From Desulfolutivibrio sulfodismutans DSM 3696 (GTDB taxonomy: Bacteria > Desulfobacterota > Desulfovibrionia > Desulfovibrionales > Desulfovibrionaceae): DNA of 64,000 nucleotides. The notes beneath the pieces were generated by a model that was not told the origin of the DNA, did not search any database, and saw only the letters and a list, made by a program, of their open reading frames with translations. Below are positions 47,825 through 56,892 of the stretch, piece by piece; the stretch's first letter is position 1; every line of letters begins with the position of its first letter. The stretch lies in NCBI RefSeq assembly GCF_013376455.1, contig NZ_CP045504.1, positions 4,051,001 to 4,115,000 on the forward strand, written 5' to 3'. The position numbers and the translations under genes are program-made.

Positions 47825-48005
47825 GGGGCGAAGCCAGTTCCCGGGCAGGTCTTCCGGCTCGTCCCACCGGTCCCGGCCTTCCCGGGTGAAACACCCAGTG
47901 GCGCGCGGGGGGATCGGTTGTAAAAGGACTTACGGCGGCGGGACCGCTCCCGATTTGCACGGGATTCCCTATCAAGCTCACGGTGAGCACCCAGGACAGG
48001 GGAGG
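47825..48005 (-). promoter_or_regulatory. Cobalamin (AdoCbl) riboswitch
   Basis: On the minus strand the conserved parts occur in order: GGTGCTC near the 5' end, GGGAATCCCGTGCAAATC, GCGGTCCCGCCGC then GTAAGTCC, GCCACTGG followed by a CCCGGGAAGG segment, and the B12 box GAGCCGGAAGACCTGCC. It ends about 140 nt upstream of cbiK. It should repress the cbiK-btuCDF-cbiL operon when cobalamin is abundant. Confidence 0.95.
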
Positions 48006-48068
48006 GAGTTAGTCCGGGGCGGTCAGGGTGTCAAGGCGGCTGGGCGCAGGGCGACCGGGCGGGGCGGC

Positions 48069-48425
48069 TCAGGGGGCGGGTTTTGGCTTGGCCACGATGA
48101 CGCCGCGCTTGACCAGCTCCTTGAAATCCTTGGCCTTGGTGAGCAGGGTAGGGATGTTGAAGCTTTCCAGGGTTTGCAGGAGCAACTGCATCAAGTCCTT
48201 GCTGGCCTTGGCCTCCATGACCACGATGGCTGGTTCGCCTGCCGCGATAAGCTCCTGGGCGAGATCCCAGGGGGCCTTGAAAGTGCGGCCGTCGTCGAGT
48301 TGGTAGAAGTTCACGTTTACGCGCACGACGCTGGCTGCGGCCGGGGCTGCGGCGGCGAGAACGCACAGGGCGATCACGGCGGCACATAGGACCGCCGGGC
48401 GGCGCGGGAATCGGGCATTTTGCAT
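48069..48425 (-). CDS. Small exported protein, DsrE-like fold possible
   Basis: 118 residues from ATG 48425, with AGGAG 7 bases upstream. A signal peptide (VLCAAVIALCVLAAAAPAAA) precedes about 85 residues: VNFYQLDDGRTFKAPWDLAQELIAAGEPAIVVMEAKAS, then LLLQTLESFNIPTLLTKAKDFKELVKRGVIVA. The alternation suggests a small alpha/beta fold like DsrE/DsrF, but no Cys is conserved. It is upstream of the cobalamin riboswitch but in its own unit. Confidence 0.7.
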   Translation of the reverse strand: MQNARFPRRPAVLCAAVIALCVLAAAAPAAASVVRVNVNFYQLDDGRTFKAPWDLAQELIAAGEPAIVVMEAKASKDLMQLLLQTLESFNIPTLLTKAKDFKELVKRGVIVAKPKPAP

Positions 48426-48564
48426 GGCGGGGCTCCTGGTCCGGGTGGCGGGATATGGCCCTGGCGAAAGAAACGAGGCCACGAGAGACGGCCAACCCGT
48501 GGACATCGCGACGGAAACAGTATAGAAGCGAAACCTCAATTCCCGCAAGACAAGGAGCAGGCCC

Positions 48565-48678
48565 ATGCAACTCGATTTTTCCGGTCTCATCGTCCTTTTC
48601 GGTTTCCTGTCCGTCCTGGTGGCGTCGCTGACCATCAAGTATCAGCAGGAAAACAAGCCCAAGGATATCGACTGGTAG
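48565..48678 (+). CDS. 37-residue single-pass membrane protein
   Basis: A short gene with a strong ribosome site (AAGGAG, 7 bases, ATG). One transmembrane helix, FSGLIVLFGFLSVLVASLTI, is followed by a charged tail KYQQENKPKDIDW. It is too short for usual gene calling. Such peptides often belong to membrane complexes as regulatory or assembly subunits. It is divergent from the small exported protein gene. Confidence 0.65.
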   Translation: MQLDFSGLIVLFGFLSVLVASLTIKYQQENKPKDIDW

Positions 48679-48810
48679 AGACGGGGCTTCCCGTTTTGGC
48701 GGTGTCGGCGCACACCGCCCCGGATGTGTTCGTACGTTCTGCGTTGTCGCCCACGCGGCGGACGGCGCGTTTTTTTGTCGCCTTCTGGCGCCGGAAACCC
48801 CGAAGCGGGG

Positions 48811-50727
<1,917 letters not shown>

Positions 50728-50784
50728 GGAGCGTCCTTTCCGCGCTGGGGCGGGGTCGTGCGAGTGGCCAGGGGGGCCTCTCCA

Positions 50785-50808
50785 GGGAGAATACGGGCGT
50801 ATTCTCCC
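50785..50808. repeat. Perfect hairpin between selB and the M18 aminopeptidase gene
   Basis: GGGAGAATACG and CGTATTCTCCC are perfect 11-bp arms around GG. There is no T run. It sits 13 bases past the aminopeptidase stop, so it may end or protect that mRNA or be a regulatory site for selB. Confidence 0.6.
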
Positions 50809-50821
50809 CGGGATGCCGCGT

Positions 50822-52219
50822 TTAGCTCTGCAAAAAGGCCTTGTAGGCCAGCATGGTGGCGTACAGGTCGGCCACGCTGGACAGCTCGAAGGGGCTGTGC
50901 ATGGACAGAACCGGCGGCCCGAAGTCGATGACGTCCATGCCGTACACGGCCAGAAACTTGGCCACCGTGCCGCCGCCGCCGTGGTCCACCTTGCCCAGTT
51001 CCGCCATCTGCCAGGGCACCCCGGCCTTGGCCAGCACGCCGCGCAGCCAGGCCACGTATTCCGGGTGCGCGTCGTTGGCCCCCACCTTGCCCCGGTGGCC
51101 CGTGAACTTGCAAAAGCACGGGCCGTAGCCCAGAAGCGCGGCATTGAGCTTTTCATGCAAGTCCTGGTAGTCCGGGTCCATGGCCGCATGTACGTCGGCT
51201 GACAGGGCCTTGGACTTTTCATAGATGCGGCGCGGCTTGGCCCTGGGCTCCCACCCGGCGACCAGATCCTCCAGGCAGTATTCGAAAAAGTGCGACTTGG
51301 CCCCGGTGGACCCTTCCGAGCCGATCTCCTCCTTGTCCCAGAAAAGCACCACCTGGGTGTGCTCCGGGCGCGGCGCGGCCAAAAGGGCCATGAGCCCGGC
51401 ATAGACGCAGATGCGGTCGTCCTGGCCGAAGCCGCCGATGATGCCGCCGTCCAGGCCCACGCGCCGGGCCGCCCCGGCGGGCACGGCCTGGAGCTCGGCG
51501 CTGTAGAGGTCTTCCTCGGTGATGCCGTAGCGGGCGTTGAGCAGCGTAAGCACCTTGTGCTTGATGGGGCTTTTGCCGTCGCCCTTGTCCTTGGCCGGCT
51601 TTTTGCCTTCCTCGGCCGGGCTGTGGCCCAGGATGATGTTCAGCTTTTCGGCCTCGAAGGCGTCCGATAGCTTCTTGTCCGCCTGCTTGTAGGCCAAGTG
51701 CGGCAGCAGGTCGGAGATGGCGAAAACCGGGTCGCTGGCCTCCTCGCCGATGCACACCGGGACGACCGTGCCGTCTTTTTTGACCACCACGCCATGCAGG
51801 GCCAGGGGCCGGGCCAGCCATTGGTGTTTGCGGATGCCGCCGTAATAATGGGTCTTGGCCTGGGCCACGGCGCATTCCTGGTACAGCGGGCGCTGCTTGA
51901 GATCCAGACGCGGGGTGTCGGCATGCGCCCCTACCAGCCGAAATCCGGCCGACAGCGGCCGTTTGCCCTTGCGGGCCGCGAAAAGTGTCTTGCCCTTGGC
52001 CACGCGAAAGACCGCATCGCCCTTGAAGTCGCCAGCGGCGCTCTCCATAAATCCGGCCATGCGCAACGCGCCGCGCACAAACTCCACGGTTTCGCGTTCG
52101 GTCTTGCAGCGGCTTAAAAAATCCATGTAGCCCACGGCCAGTTTTTCCATGGCCGTTTTCGATTTTTTATCCGTATACACGTCCCAGCAATTTTTCGTCT
52201 CAAACTCCAGCTCGATCAT
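50822..52219 (-). CDS. M18-family aminopeptidase (aspartyl aminopeptidase type)
   Basis: 465 residues behind GGAG. M18 hallmarks: [20 protein letters not shown] (first metal His/Asp), the [13 protein letters not shown] and [27 protein letters not shown] segments, [51 protein letters not shown] (Glu pair) and [20 protein letters not shown] (last His). The enzyme is a cytoplasmic dizinc aminopeptidase that removes acidic N-terminal residues. It is between selA and selB on the same strand. Confidence 0.93.
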   Translation of the reverse strand: MIELEFETKNCWDVYTDKKSKTAMEKLAVGYMDFLSRCKTERETVEFVRGALRMAGFMESAAGDFKGDAVFRVAKGKTLFAARKGKRPLSAGFRLVGAHADTPRLDLKQRPLYQECAVAQAKTHYYGGIRKHQWLARPLALHGVVVKKDGTVVPVCIGEEASDPVFAISDLLPHLAYKQADKKLSDAFEAEKLNIILGHSPAEEGKKPAKDKGDGKSPIKHKVLTLLNARYGITEEDLYSAELQAVPAGAARRVGLDGGIIGGFGQDDRICVYAGLMALLAAPRPEHTQVVLFWDKEEIGSEGSTGAKSHFFEYCLEDLVAGWEPRAKPRRIYEKSKALSADVHAAMDPDYQDLHEKLNAALLGYGPCFCKFTGHRGKVGANDAHPEYVAWLRGVLAKAGVPWQMAELGKVDHGGGGTVAKFLAVYGMDVIDFGPPVLSMHSPFELSSVADLYATMLAYKAFLQS

Positions 52220-52291
52220 GCGGTCTCCTTTTTCGCTTGCCGAAAAACTTTATCTGGCGTTGCCCGCGACGGCAACACCTCCCCCCGCATC

Positions 52292-53692
52292 TTACTCCAG
52301 GGCCTGCACCAACGCTTGCGCCGCAACCGCCAGTTCGTCCTCGGCCAGGGTGCGCGGGTCGAGGCACAGGGTATCGTGTTCGATGCGCGCCACCAGGGGC
52401 GGCGTGACGCCCAGCAGCCGTTCGCGCAGGGCGTCGGCGGTGACGGCGGCGTCGGCGGGGGTTATGGCCACCAGCGTGGTGGCCAGGTCTTCTTCGGGGA
52501 ACGCGCCGCCGCCCACGCGTGACGCGCCGGGCCGCGTCGTGGCGGTCATGAGCTGCGGGGCGGTCTTATTGATGATGGCGGCCAGGCGGCGGGCCTTTTT
52601 GCGCAGGGTGTCGGGCGACTGGCCGATGAGCGCCAGGGTGGGGACTTTGGCGGCGGCCAGGGCCGGGTCGAGGTACAGGCGAAGGGTGGCCTCCAGGGCG
52701 GCCAGGGTCATCTTGTCGATGCGTAGGGCCCGGTTCAGGGGATTTTTCTTGATGCGGTCGATGTAGTGTTTTTTGCCGACGATGATTCCGGCCTGGGGGC
52801 CGCCCAGCACCTTGTCGCCGCTGAAGCTGACCACGTCCGCGCCGTCGGCCACCACACGCTGCACGGTGGGTTCGTGGCCCATGGCCAGTATGGAGAAGTC
52901 GAAGAGGTTGCCCGAGCCCAGGTCTTCGATGACCGGCAGGTTGTGGGCCTGGCCGATCTCCTGGAGTTCCTTGAGAGGGACTTCCTTGGTGAAGCCGATG
53001 ATCTTGAAATTGGAGGTGTGGACCTTGAGCAGGGCGGCGGTGGCGTCCGTGATGGCGTTTTCGTAGTCGCGGCGGTGGGTGCGGTTGGTGGCCCCGACTT
53101 CCTTTAAGATCGCGCCGCTTTTGGCCATGACCTCGGGGATGCGGAAGGAGCCGCCGATTTCGACCAACTGGCCCCGGGAGACGATGACCTCGCGGCCTTT
53201 GGCCAGGGTGTCCAGGATGATGAGCACGGCGGCGGCGTTGTTGTTGACCACCAAGGCGGCTTCGGCGCCGGTGAGGGTTTTTAGGAGGTCTTCGACGTGG
53301 GAATAGCGGCTGCCGCGTTCGCCGGTGGCCAGGTCGAACTCCAGGTTGGAATAGCGGGCGGCGGCCTCGGCCACGGCGGTCACGGCGGCGTCGGCCAGAA
53401 GCGAGCGGCCCAGGTTGGTATGCACCACCACGCCTGTGGCGTTTAAGACGCGCCGGAAGCGCGGCTTGGTGTGGGCGGCGGCGAAGGCGCACAGGCGCGG
53501 GGCCAGGGCGGGAAGGGCCAGGGCCTCGGGGCCGGGGACGAGCCCGGCGCGAATCTCCTCGCGCACCACGTCCAGGAAGCGGTCGGCGGCCTGGCGCAGA
53601 AGCGGCCGGGGCAGGCTGTCGAAGGGCTTTTTGCTGACGAGATGGGCCAGTACGGCGTCCATGGACGGCAGATGTCGGAAAAGCGTGGTCAT
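52292..53692 (-). CDS. selA: L-seryl-tRNA(Sec) selenium transferase SelA
   Basis: 466 residues from ATG 53692. PLP-enzyme landmarks of SelA are present: RFRRVLNATGVVVHTNLGRSLL, GERGSRYSHVEDLL, VVNNNAAAVLIIL, GSFRIPEVMAKSGA, EVGATNRTHRRDYENAI and the PLP Lys in FSGDKVLGGPQAGIIVG. It converts Ser-tRNA(Sec) to Sec-tRNA(Sec) with selenophosphate. The C terminus (RVGGGAFPEEDL ... PPLVARIEHDTLCLDPRTL) also matches. selC and selD are not in the window. A longer frame upstream is spurious. Confidence 0.97.
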   Translation of the reverse strand: MTTLFRHLPSMDAVLAHLVSKKPFDSLPRPLLRQAADRFLDVVREEIRAGLVPGPEALALPALAPRLCAFAAAHTKPRFRRVLNATGVVVHTNLGRSLLADAAVTAVAEAAARYSNLEFDLATGERGSRYSHVEDLLKTLTGAEAALVVNNNAAAVLIILDTLAKGREVIVSRGQLVEIGGSFRIPEVMAKSGAILKEVGATNRTHRRDYENAITDATAALLKVHTSNFKIIGFTKEVPLKELQEIGQAHNLPVIEDLGSGNLFDFSILAMGHEPTVQRVVADGADVVSFSGDKVLGGPQAGIIVGKKHYIDRIKKNPLNRALRIDKMTLAALEATLRLYLDPALAAAKVPTLALIGQSPDTLRKKARRLAAIINKTAPQLMTATTRPGASRVGGGAFPEEDLATTLVAITPADAAVTADALRERLLGVTPPLVARIEHDTLCLDPRTLAEDELAVAAQALVQALE

Positions 53693-53840
53693 GGCGTGGT
53701 CCCGGGGGCTGTTTTGTATGGTTGCGCCGGATGTTGCGCGTGCGTGGCATAGCGCACTCCGGGGGCCAAGGCAATTTTTCAGGCACGTAAGCGGCCGGGC
53801 ATGCATTGCCGAACGTGCGACGACGCGGTATGGGGGCGGC

Positions 53841-54578
53841 ATGTACGAAAAAGAGAGCATCAGCACGGCGACGCGGCGCGCGTGGCGCATGTGCGTTGCG
53901 GCGGCCGTGTGGGCGGTGGTGTGGCTTCTGCCGTGCGGCGCGCCCGAGGTTATGGCCGCAGGGCCGAAGATGTCCAGCGCGCCGAGCGCGGCCACGGAGA
54001 TACGCGGCTCGCTGGTGACCGCGCCCGGGGCGGGCAAGGCGGCGGCGTTGCGGGAGAGCAGGCGGGGCCGGGGCGGCAACGCGACCCAGGGACCGGTGAA
54101 GACGACCGCCTCGGTGCCCCGGCGCTATCCGGAGCTTGTCCAGTCCGGGCGGCTGATCGAGCTGGTGAACCGCTACAGCACGAAACACGGGGTGGATGCG
54201 CGGCTGGTGTATTCGCTGATCGAGCAGGAATCGCGGTTCAACAAGATGGCCGTTTCGCCCAAGGGGGCGCAGGGGCTGATGCAGATCATGCCGGACACGC
54301 AGCGGTTTTTGGGGCTTTCGGACCCGTTTGACGAGGAAAAAAACATCGACGCCGGGGTGCGGTACTTAAAAGCCATGCTGGACCGCTTTCAGACCGAGGT
54401 CATGGCCCTGGCGGCGTACAACGCGGGCCCCGAGGCCGTGGCCCGGCATAACGGCGTGCCGCCGTATGATGAGACGAAGGATTACGTGCTGCGGGTGGTG
54501 GATCGCTATTTCTTTTTACGCATCAAGTATCCGTCGGGCAACATCGGCGAGATCGCGGCGGCCGAGGCGGGCTTGTGA
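53841..54578 (+). CDS. Exported lytic transglycosylase (SLT family)
   Basis: 245 residues. An uncleaved or cleaved signal segment (MCVAAAVWAVVWLLPCGAPEVMA) is followed by a low-complexity linker to about residue 100. The SLT domain has the catalytic Glu in YSLIEQESRFNKMAVS, then PKGAQGLMQIMPDTQRFLG, IDAGVRYLKAMLDRF and ALAAYNAGPEAV. It cleaves peptidoglycan glycan strands in the periplasm. It is divergent from selA. Confidence 0.9.
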   Translation: MYEKESISTATRRAWRMCVAAAVWAVVWLLPCGAPEVMAAGPKMSSAPSAATEIRGSLVTAPGAGKAAALRESRRGRGGNATQGPVKTTASVPRRYPELVQSGRLIELVNRYSTKHGVDARLVYSLIEQESRFNKMAVSPKGAQGLMQIMPDTQRFLGLSDPFDEEKNIDAGVRYLKAMLDRFQTEVMALAAYNAGPEAVARHNGVPPYDETKDYVLRVVDRYFFLRIKYPSGNIGEIAAAEAGL

Positions 54579-54648
54579 GGCTGTCGGCATCGGCCCCGGG
54601 GGCATGGGACGCCCGTTTTCGGGGATACGAGAGGGACGGGGTTGCGGG

Positions 54649-55293
54649 ATGAAGGACATTGCGCGGTTTCTGTCGGGCTTTCGGACGTTCCAACAAAACT
54701 ATTTCTGCGCCGAGACCGAATATTTCGCGCGCCTGCGGGAGCGCCAGAGCCCCAGGGCGCTGGTGGTGGCGTGCAGCGATTCGCGGGTGGACCCGGCGCT
54801 TCTTATGGGCTGCGAGCCGGGGGACATTTTCGTGGTGCGCAACGTGGCCAACCTGGCGCCGCCGTACGACGCCGGAAGCGGCCTGCACGGCGTGAGCGCG
54901 GCCCTGGAATACGGGGTGAAGCACCTTGAGGTGGAGCATATCATCGTGCTGGGGCATTCGTCGTGCGGCGGCATCGGGGCGCTTCTGCGGTCGGACGGCG
55001 GAGAGCTCGGGGAGTTCATCGGCCCGTGGGTGGGGATCGCGCGGGAGGCGGTTCAGGAGATACAGGAGGAGTTTCGGGACAAGCCCGAGGCGGTGCGGCA
55101 GCGCGGCTGCGAGATGGCGGCGATATTGGTGTCGATAGGGAACCTGCTGACGTTTCCGTGGATCAGGGAGCGCATTGAGGCCAAGGCGCTGTATATCCAC
55201 GGCTGGTACTTCGACATGGCTACGGGGGAGCTTTTGAGCTACCTGTCCGAGACTGGGACGTTCGAGGTGCTGGTGGCGCGGTGTGTGGGGTGA
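54649..55293 (+). CDS. can: Beta-type carbonic anhydrase
   Basis: 214 residues from ATG 54649 (GAGGGA upstream). Zinc ligands are visible: Cys in VVACSDSRVDPALL with the Asp-Arg pair, then GDIFVVRNVANLAPP, and His-x-x-Cys in IIVLGHSSCGGIGALL. It interconverts CO2 and bicarbonate in the cytoplasm. In a formate-oxidising cell it could help handle CO2 (inference). The next gene is convergent and AT-rich. Confidence 0.93.
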   Translation: MKDIARFLSGFRTFQQNYFCAETEYFARLRERQSPRALVVACSDSRVDPALLMGCEPGDIFVVRNVANLAPPYDAGSGLHGVSAALEYGVKHLEVEHIIVLGHSSCGGIGALLRSDGGELGEFIGPWVGIAREAVQEIQEEFRDKPEAVRQRGCEMAAILVSIGNLLTFPWIRERIEAKALYIHGWYFDMATGELLSYLSETGTFEVLVARCVG

Positions 55294-55366
55294 GTAATCT
55301 CCTTTTTGTTGCAAACCAAATTTGCGTGGAAGATCACCAATATAGTGCTGCTGACCTTATTTCAGC

Positions 55367-55984
55367 CTATTCATCGGTAAATGGAAAATCTGTAGCGAGC
55401 TTACGGCTATATACGCAGTAATTTTTAAGAGTCTGGTACTCTGTCCAGCATATATAGAAAAAAAGTTTGTTATAGTTGCCTTGATCTAGATATTTAATCC
55501 ATTCATCGTAGCTTGCAGCGTTTTTTGGTCTTGACGGGTGTTCTTTGTCCAAGTGTTTTTTTTCATTTCTTGATTTTCCTTCAGTGTAGAATGCATCTCT
55601 GGCAAAATCTCCAACTACATCATCTCTATGTCTTTGGTTTTTAAGCCATTTAGGGAATGTGATTGTTGAACATAAATATTCAACTTCAGGTTTGAAGTCG
55701 GTTTGGGGTTCTTTGCCAACGTTCTCACAATTGCAAAAAACAGATATTGTGCCGGTTATTACGCTGAATTCTGCGTTGCAACTTGTGCATGTTCCAAAAG
55801 AAAACTCTCTGTCATGACCAGATACGGGATCATCACCAAATCCAGGATGATGATATGCAAAAAAAGGAGTGGCCTTTGTTTGGTTGTCTGCCATATGATA
55901 TAATCTTTTTGCGGTCGGTATACTTTTAATAAGGACTGGGTTCGAACAAATTGGGCAGGTACATTCGATTTGAAGTGTGAGCAT
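55367..55984 (-). CDS. Low-GC protein with zinc-ribbon and YozE-SAM-like C-terminal domain
   Basis: 205 residues behind a very strong GGAGG. The DNA is clearly AT-richer than its neighbours, and codons such as ATA/TTT/AAT are frequent, which points to recent transfer. The N-terminal half has two CxxC pairs (CPICSNP; CTSCNAEFS) and CNC, suggesting a zinc ribbon. The C-terminal half, FPKWLKNQRHRDDVVGDFARDAFY then SYDEWIKYLDQG, resembles YozE-type SAM-like domains. Function unknown; small proteins of this type occur near mobile DNA. Confidence 0.7.
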   Translation of the reverse strand: MLTLQIECTCPICSNPVLIKSIPTAKRLYHMADNQTKATPFFAYHHPGFGDDPVSGHDREFSFGTCTSCNAEFSVITGTISVFCNCENVGKEPQTDFKPEVEYLCSTITFPKWLKNQRHRDDVVGDFARDAFYTEGKSRNEKKHLDKEHPSRPKNAASYDEWIKYLDQGNYNKLFFYICWTEYQTLKNYCVYSRKLATDFPFTDE

Positions 55985-56008
55985 AGGGGCCTCCTTTTTT
56001 TGAAACCC

Positions 56009-56036
56009 CTATCATGGATTAACAAGCATTTGTCAA
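56009..56036 (-). promoter_or_regulatory. Promoter of the low-GC gene
   Basis: A perfect TTGACA (56031-56036) is followed after 16 bases by TGATAG (56009-56014). The -10 is weak. Confidence 0.4.
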
Positions 56037-56133
56037 TAACTATCTGAAAAAATAGACCATATGAGTATTCGGGCGTTAATTTGTGATGAGAATTGTCATG
56101 CAAAAGGTCTCTATCGTCGCAAGCCTCCCTTCT

Positions 56134-56235
56134 GTAATCAACGACCTTGTCCGTCCGCTTGGGCTCTGCAAAGAGAAACTTCATATTCGACAGCGGCACG
56201 TATTGCGAGGCCTCCACACCGTGGACGCCCATGCC
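56134..56235 (-). pseudogene. Decayed partial copy of the DsrE-like selenoprotein gene
   Basis: A 63-base block (56172-56234) matches 56486-56548 with one mismatch. Translated, it gives MGVHGVEASQYVPLSNMKFL and then a diverged tail ending DKVVDY. The N-terminal half and the UxxC codons are missing, and the frame runs on into unrelated sequence. It is the broken end of a duplicate. Confidence 0.75.
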
Positions 56236-56444
56236 GCCCCCATGAGGGCGGAGTGGATCTGGGCAAAACCGGTAATCCCCTTGCCATCGCCCAGGAGAAT
56301 CGCTATTTATGTCTTGCCGCCTCGCTACCACTACCAATTTGAGGCGGCTACGAAGAGGCCCTCCTACGCGAGGGCTTTTACTTTTGGGTCGGACGACATG
56401 GAATCGCGGTTAGGGAGCGAGTACGGCAAGTCTCGGCATCTGCG
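56236..56444. other. Spacer between the two DsrE-like copies
   Basis: No gene. A terminator-like hairpin, GCCCTC/GAGGGC followed by TTTTACTTTT (56358-56386, plus strand), has no obvious gene to serve and may be a relic of an inserted element. Confidence 0.45.
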
Positions 56445-56765
56445 TCAGTAGTTGATGATCTTGTCCGCCAGCTTCACCTGCTCATAGAGAAACTTCATAT
56501 TCGACAGCGGCACGTACTGCGAGGCCTCCACACCGTGGACGCCCATGCACTTGCCTCAGGCCGCGAGTTTGCCGTCGCTTAGGGCGAACACCTTGGCCTG
56601 CTCGGCGATGGGGAACGCCTCCGAATCCCCGGCGTACAGGTCCACGGCCGGGCCGTTCAAAAACAGCGTCACCTCTTCGCCTTCGTTCAAAAGGAAGTTG
56701 CCGAACCGCACGGCGTTCCACTTGATTTCCGGGTCGGGGCTGGAAAGGATAAGAAGTATTTGCAT
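56445..56765 (-). CDS. DsrE-family selenoprotein with a UxxC redox motif
   Basis: 106 residues if the in-frame TGA at 56556-56558 is read as Sec70. AGGAG lies upstream of ATG 56765. The start MQILLILSSPDPEIKWNAVRFG and VTLFLNGPAVDLYAGD are typical of DsrE/YchN-like proteins. The protein continues in frame after the UGA: U-G-K-C-M-G-V-H-G-V, and on to KLADKIINY and a TGA at 56445. Where homologues have CxxC, this has UxxC. A hairpin with a GGU loop follows the UGA. selA and selB are 3-8 kb away. DsrE-like selenoproteins have been described, so the class is known, but this gene would be annotated as truncated. Confidence 0.85.
56506..56555 (-). promoter_or_regulatory. Predicted SECIS element of the DsrE-like selenoprotein
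   Basis: In the mRNA, 12 nt after the UGA, GGCGTCCAC pairs with GTGGAGGCC (8 of 9 pairs, one G-G mismatch) and closes a GGU loop. Loop position (about +22) and the GG at the loop match bacterial SECIS rules. Confidence 0.65.
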
Positions 56766-56892
56766 GAGCTATCACTCCTGCCGTTTTGGATAGAAATATC
56801 CGATGGCTATGGAGTGTCAAGACGCCCGGGCAAAAAAACGGCTGCTCCCCGCGCCGGACGTCTGCCAGGGCCGCCGCAGATGCGGCGCGTTC

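Noticed and set aside
50728-51402. A long N-terminal extension of selB
   Set aside because: It is the out-of-frame shadow of the M18 aminopeptidase. SelB starts at 50727 behind a ribosome site.
53693-54079. A long N-terminal extension of selA
   Set aside because: It is antisense to the transglycosylase gene and has no motif. SelA homology begins at 53692.
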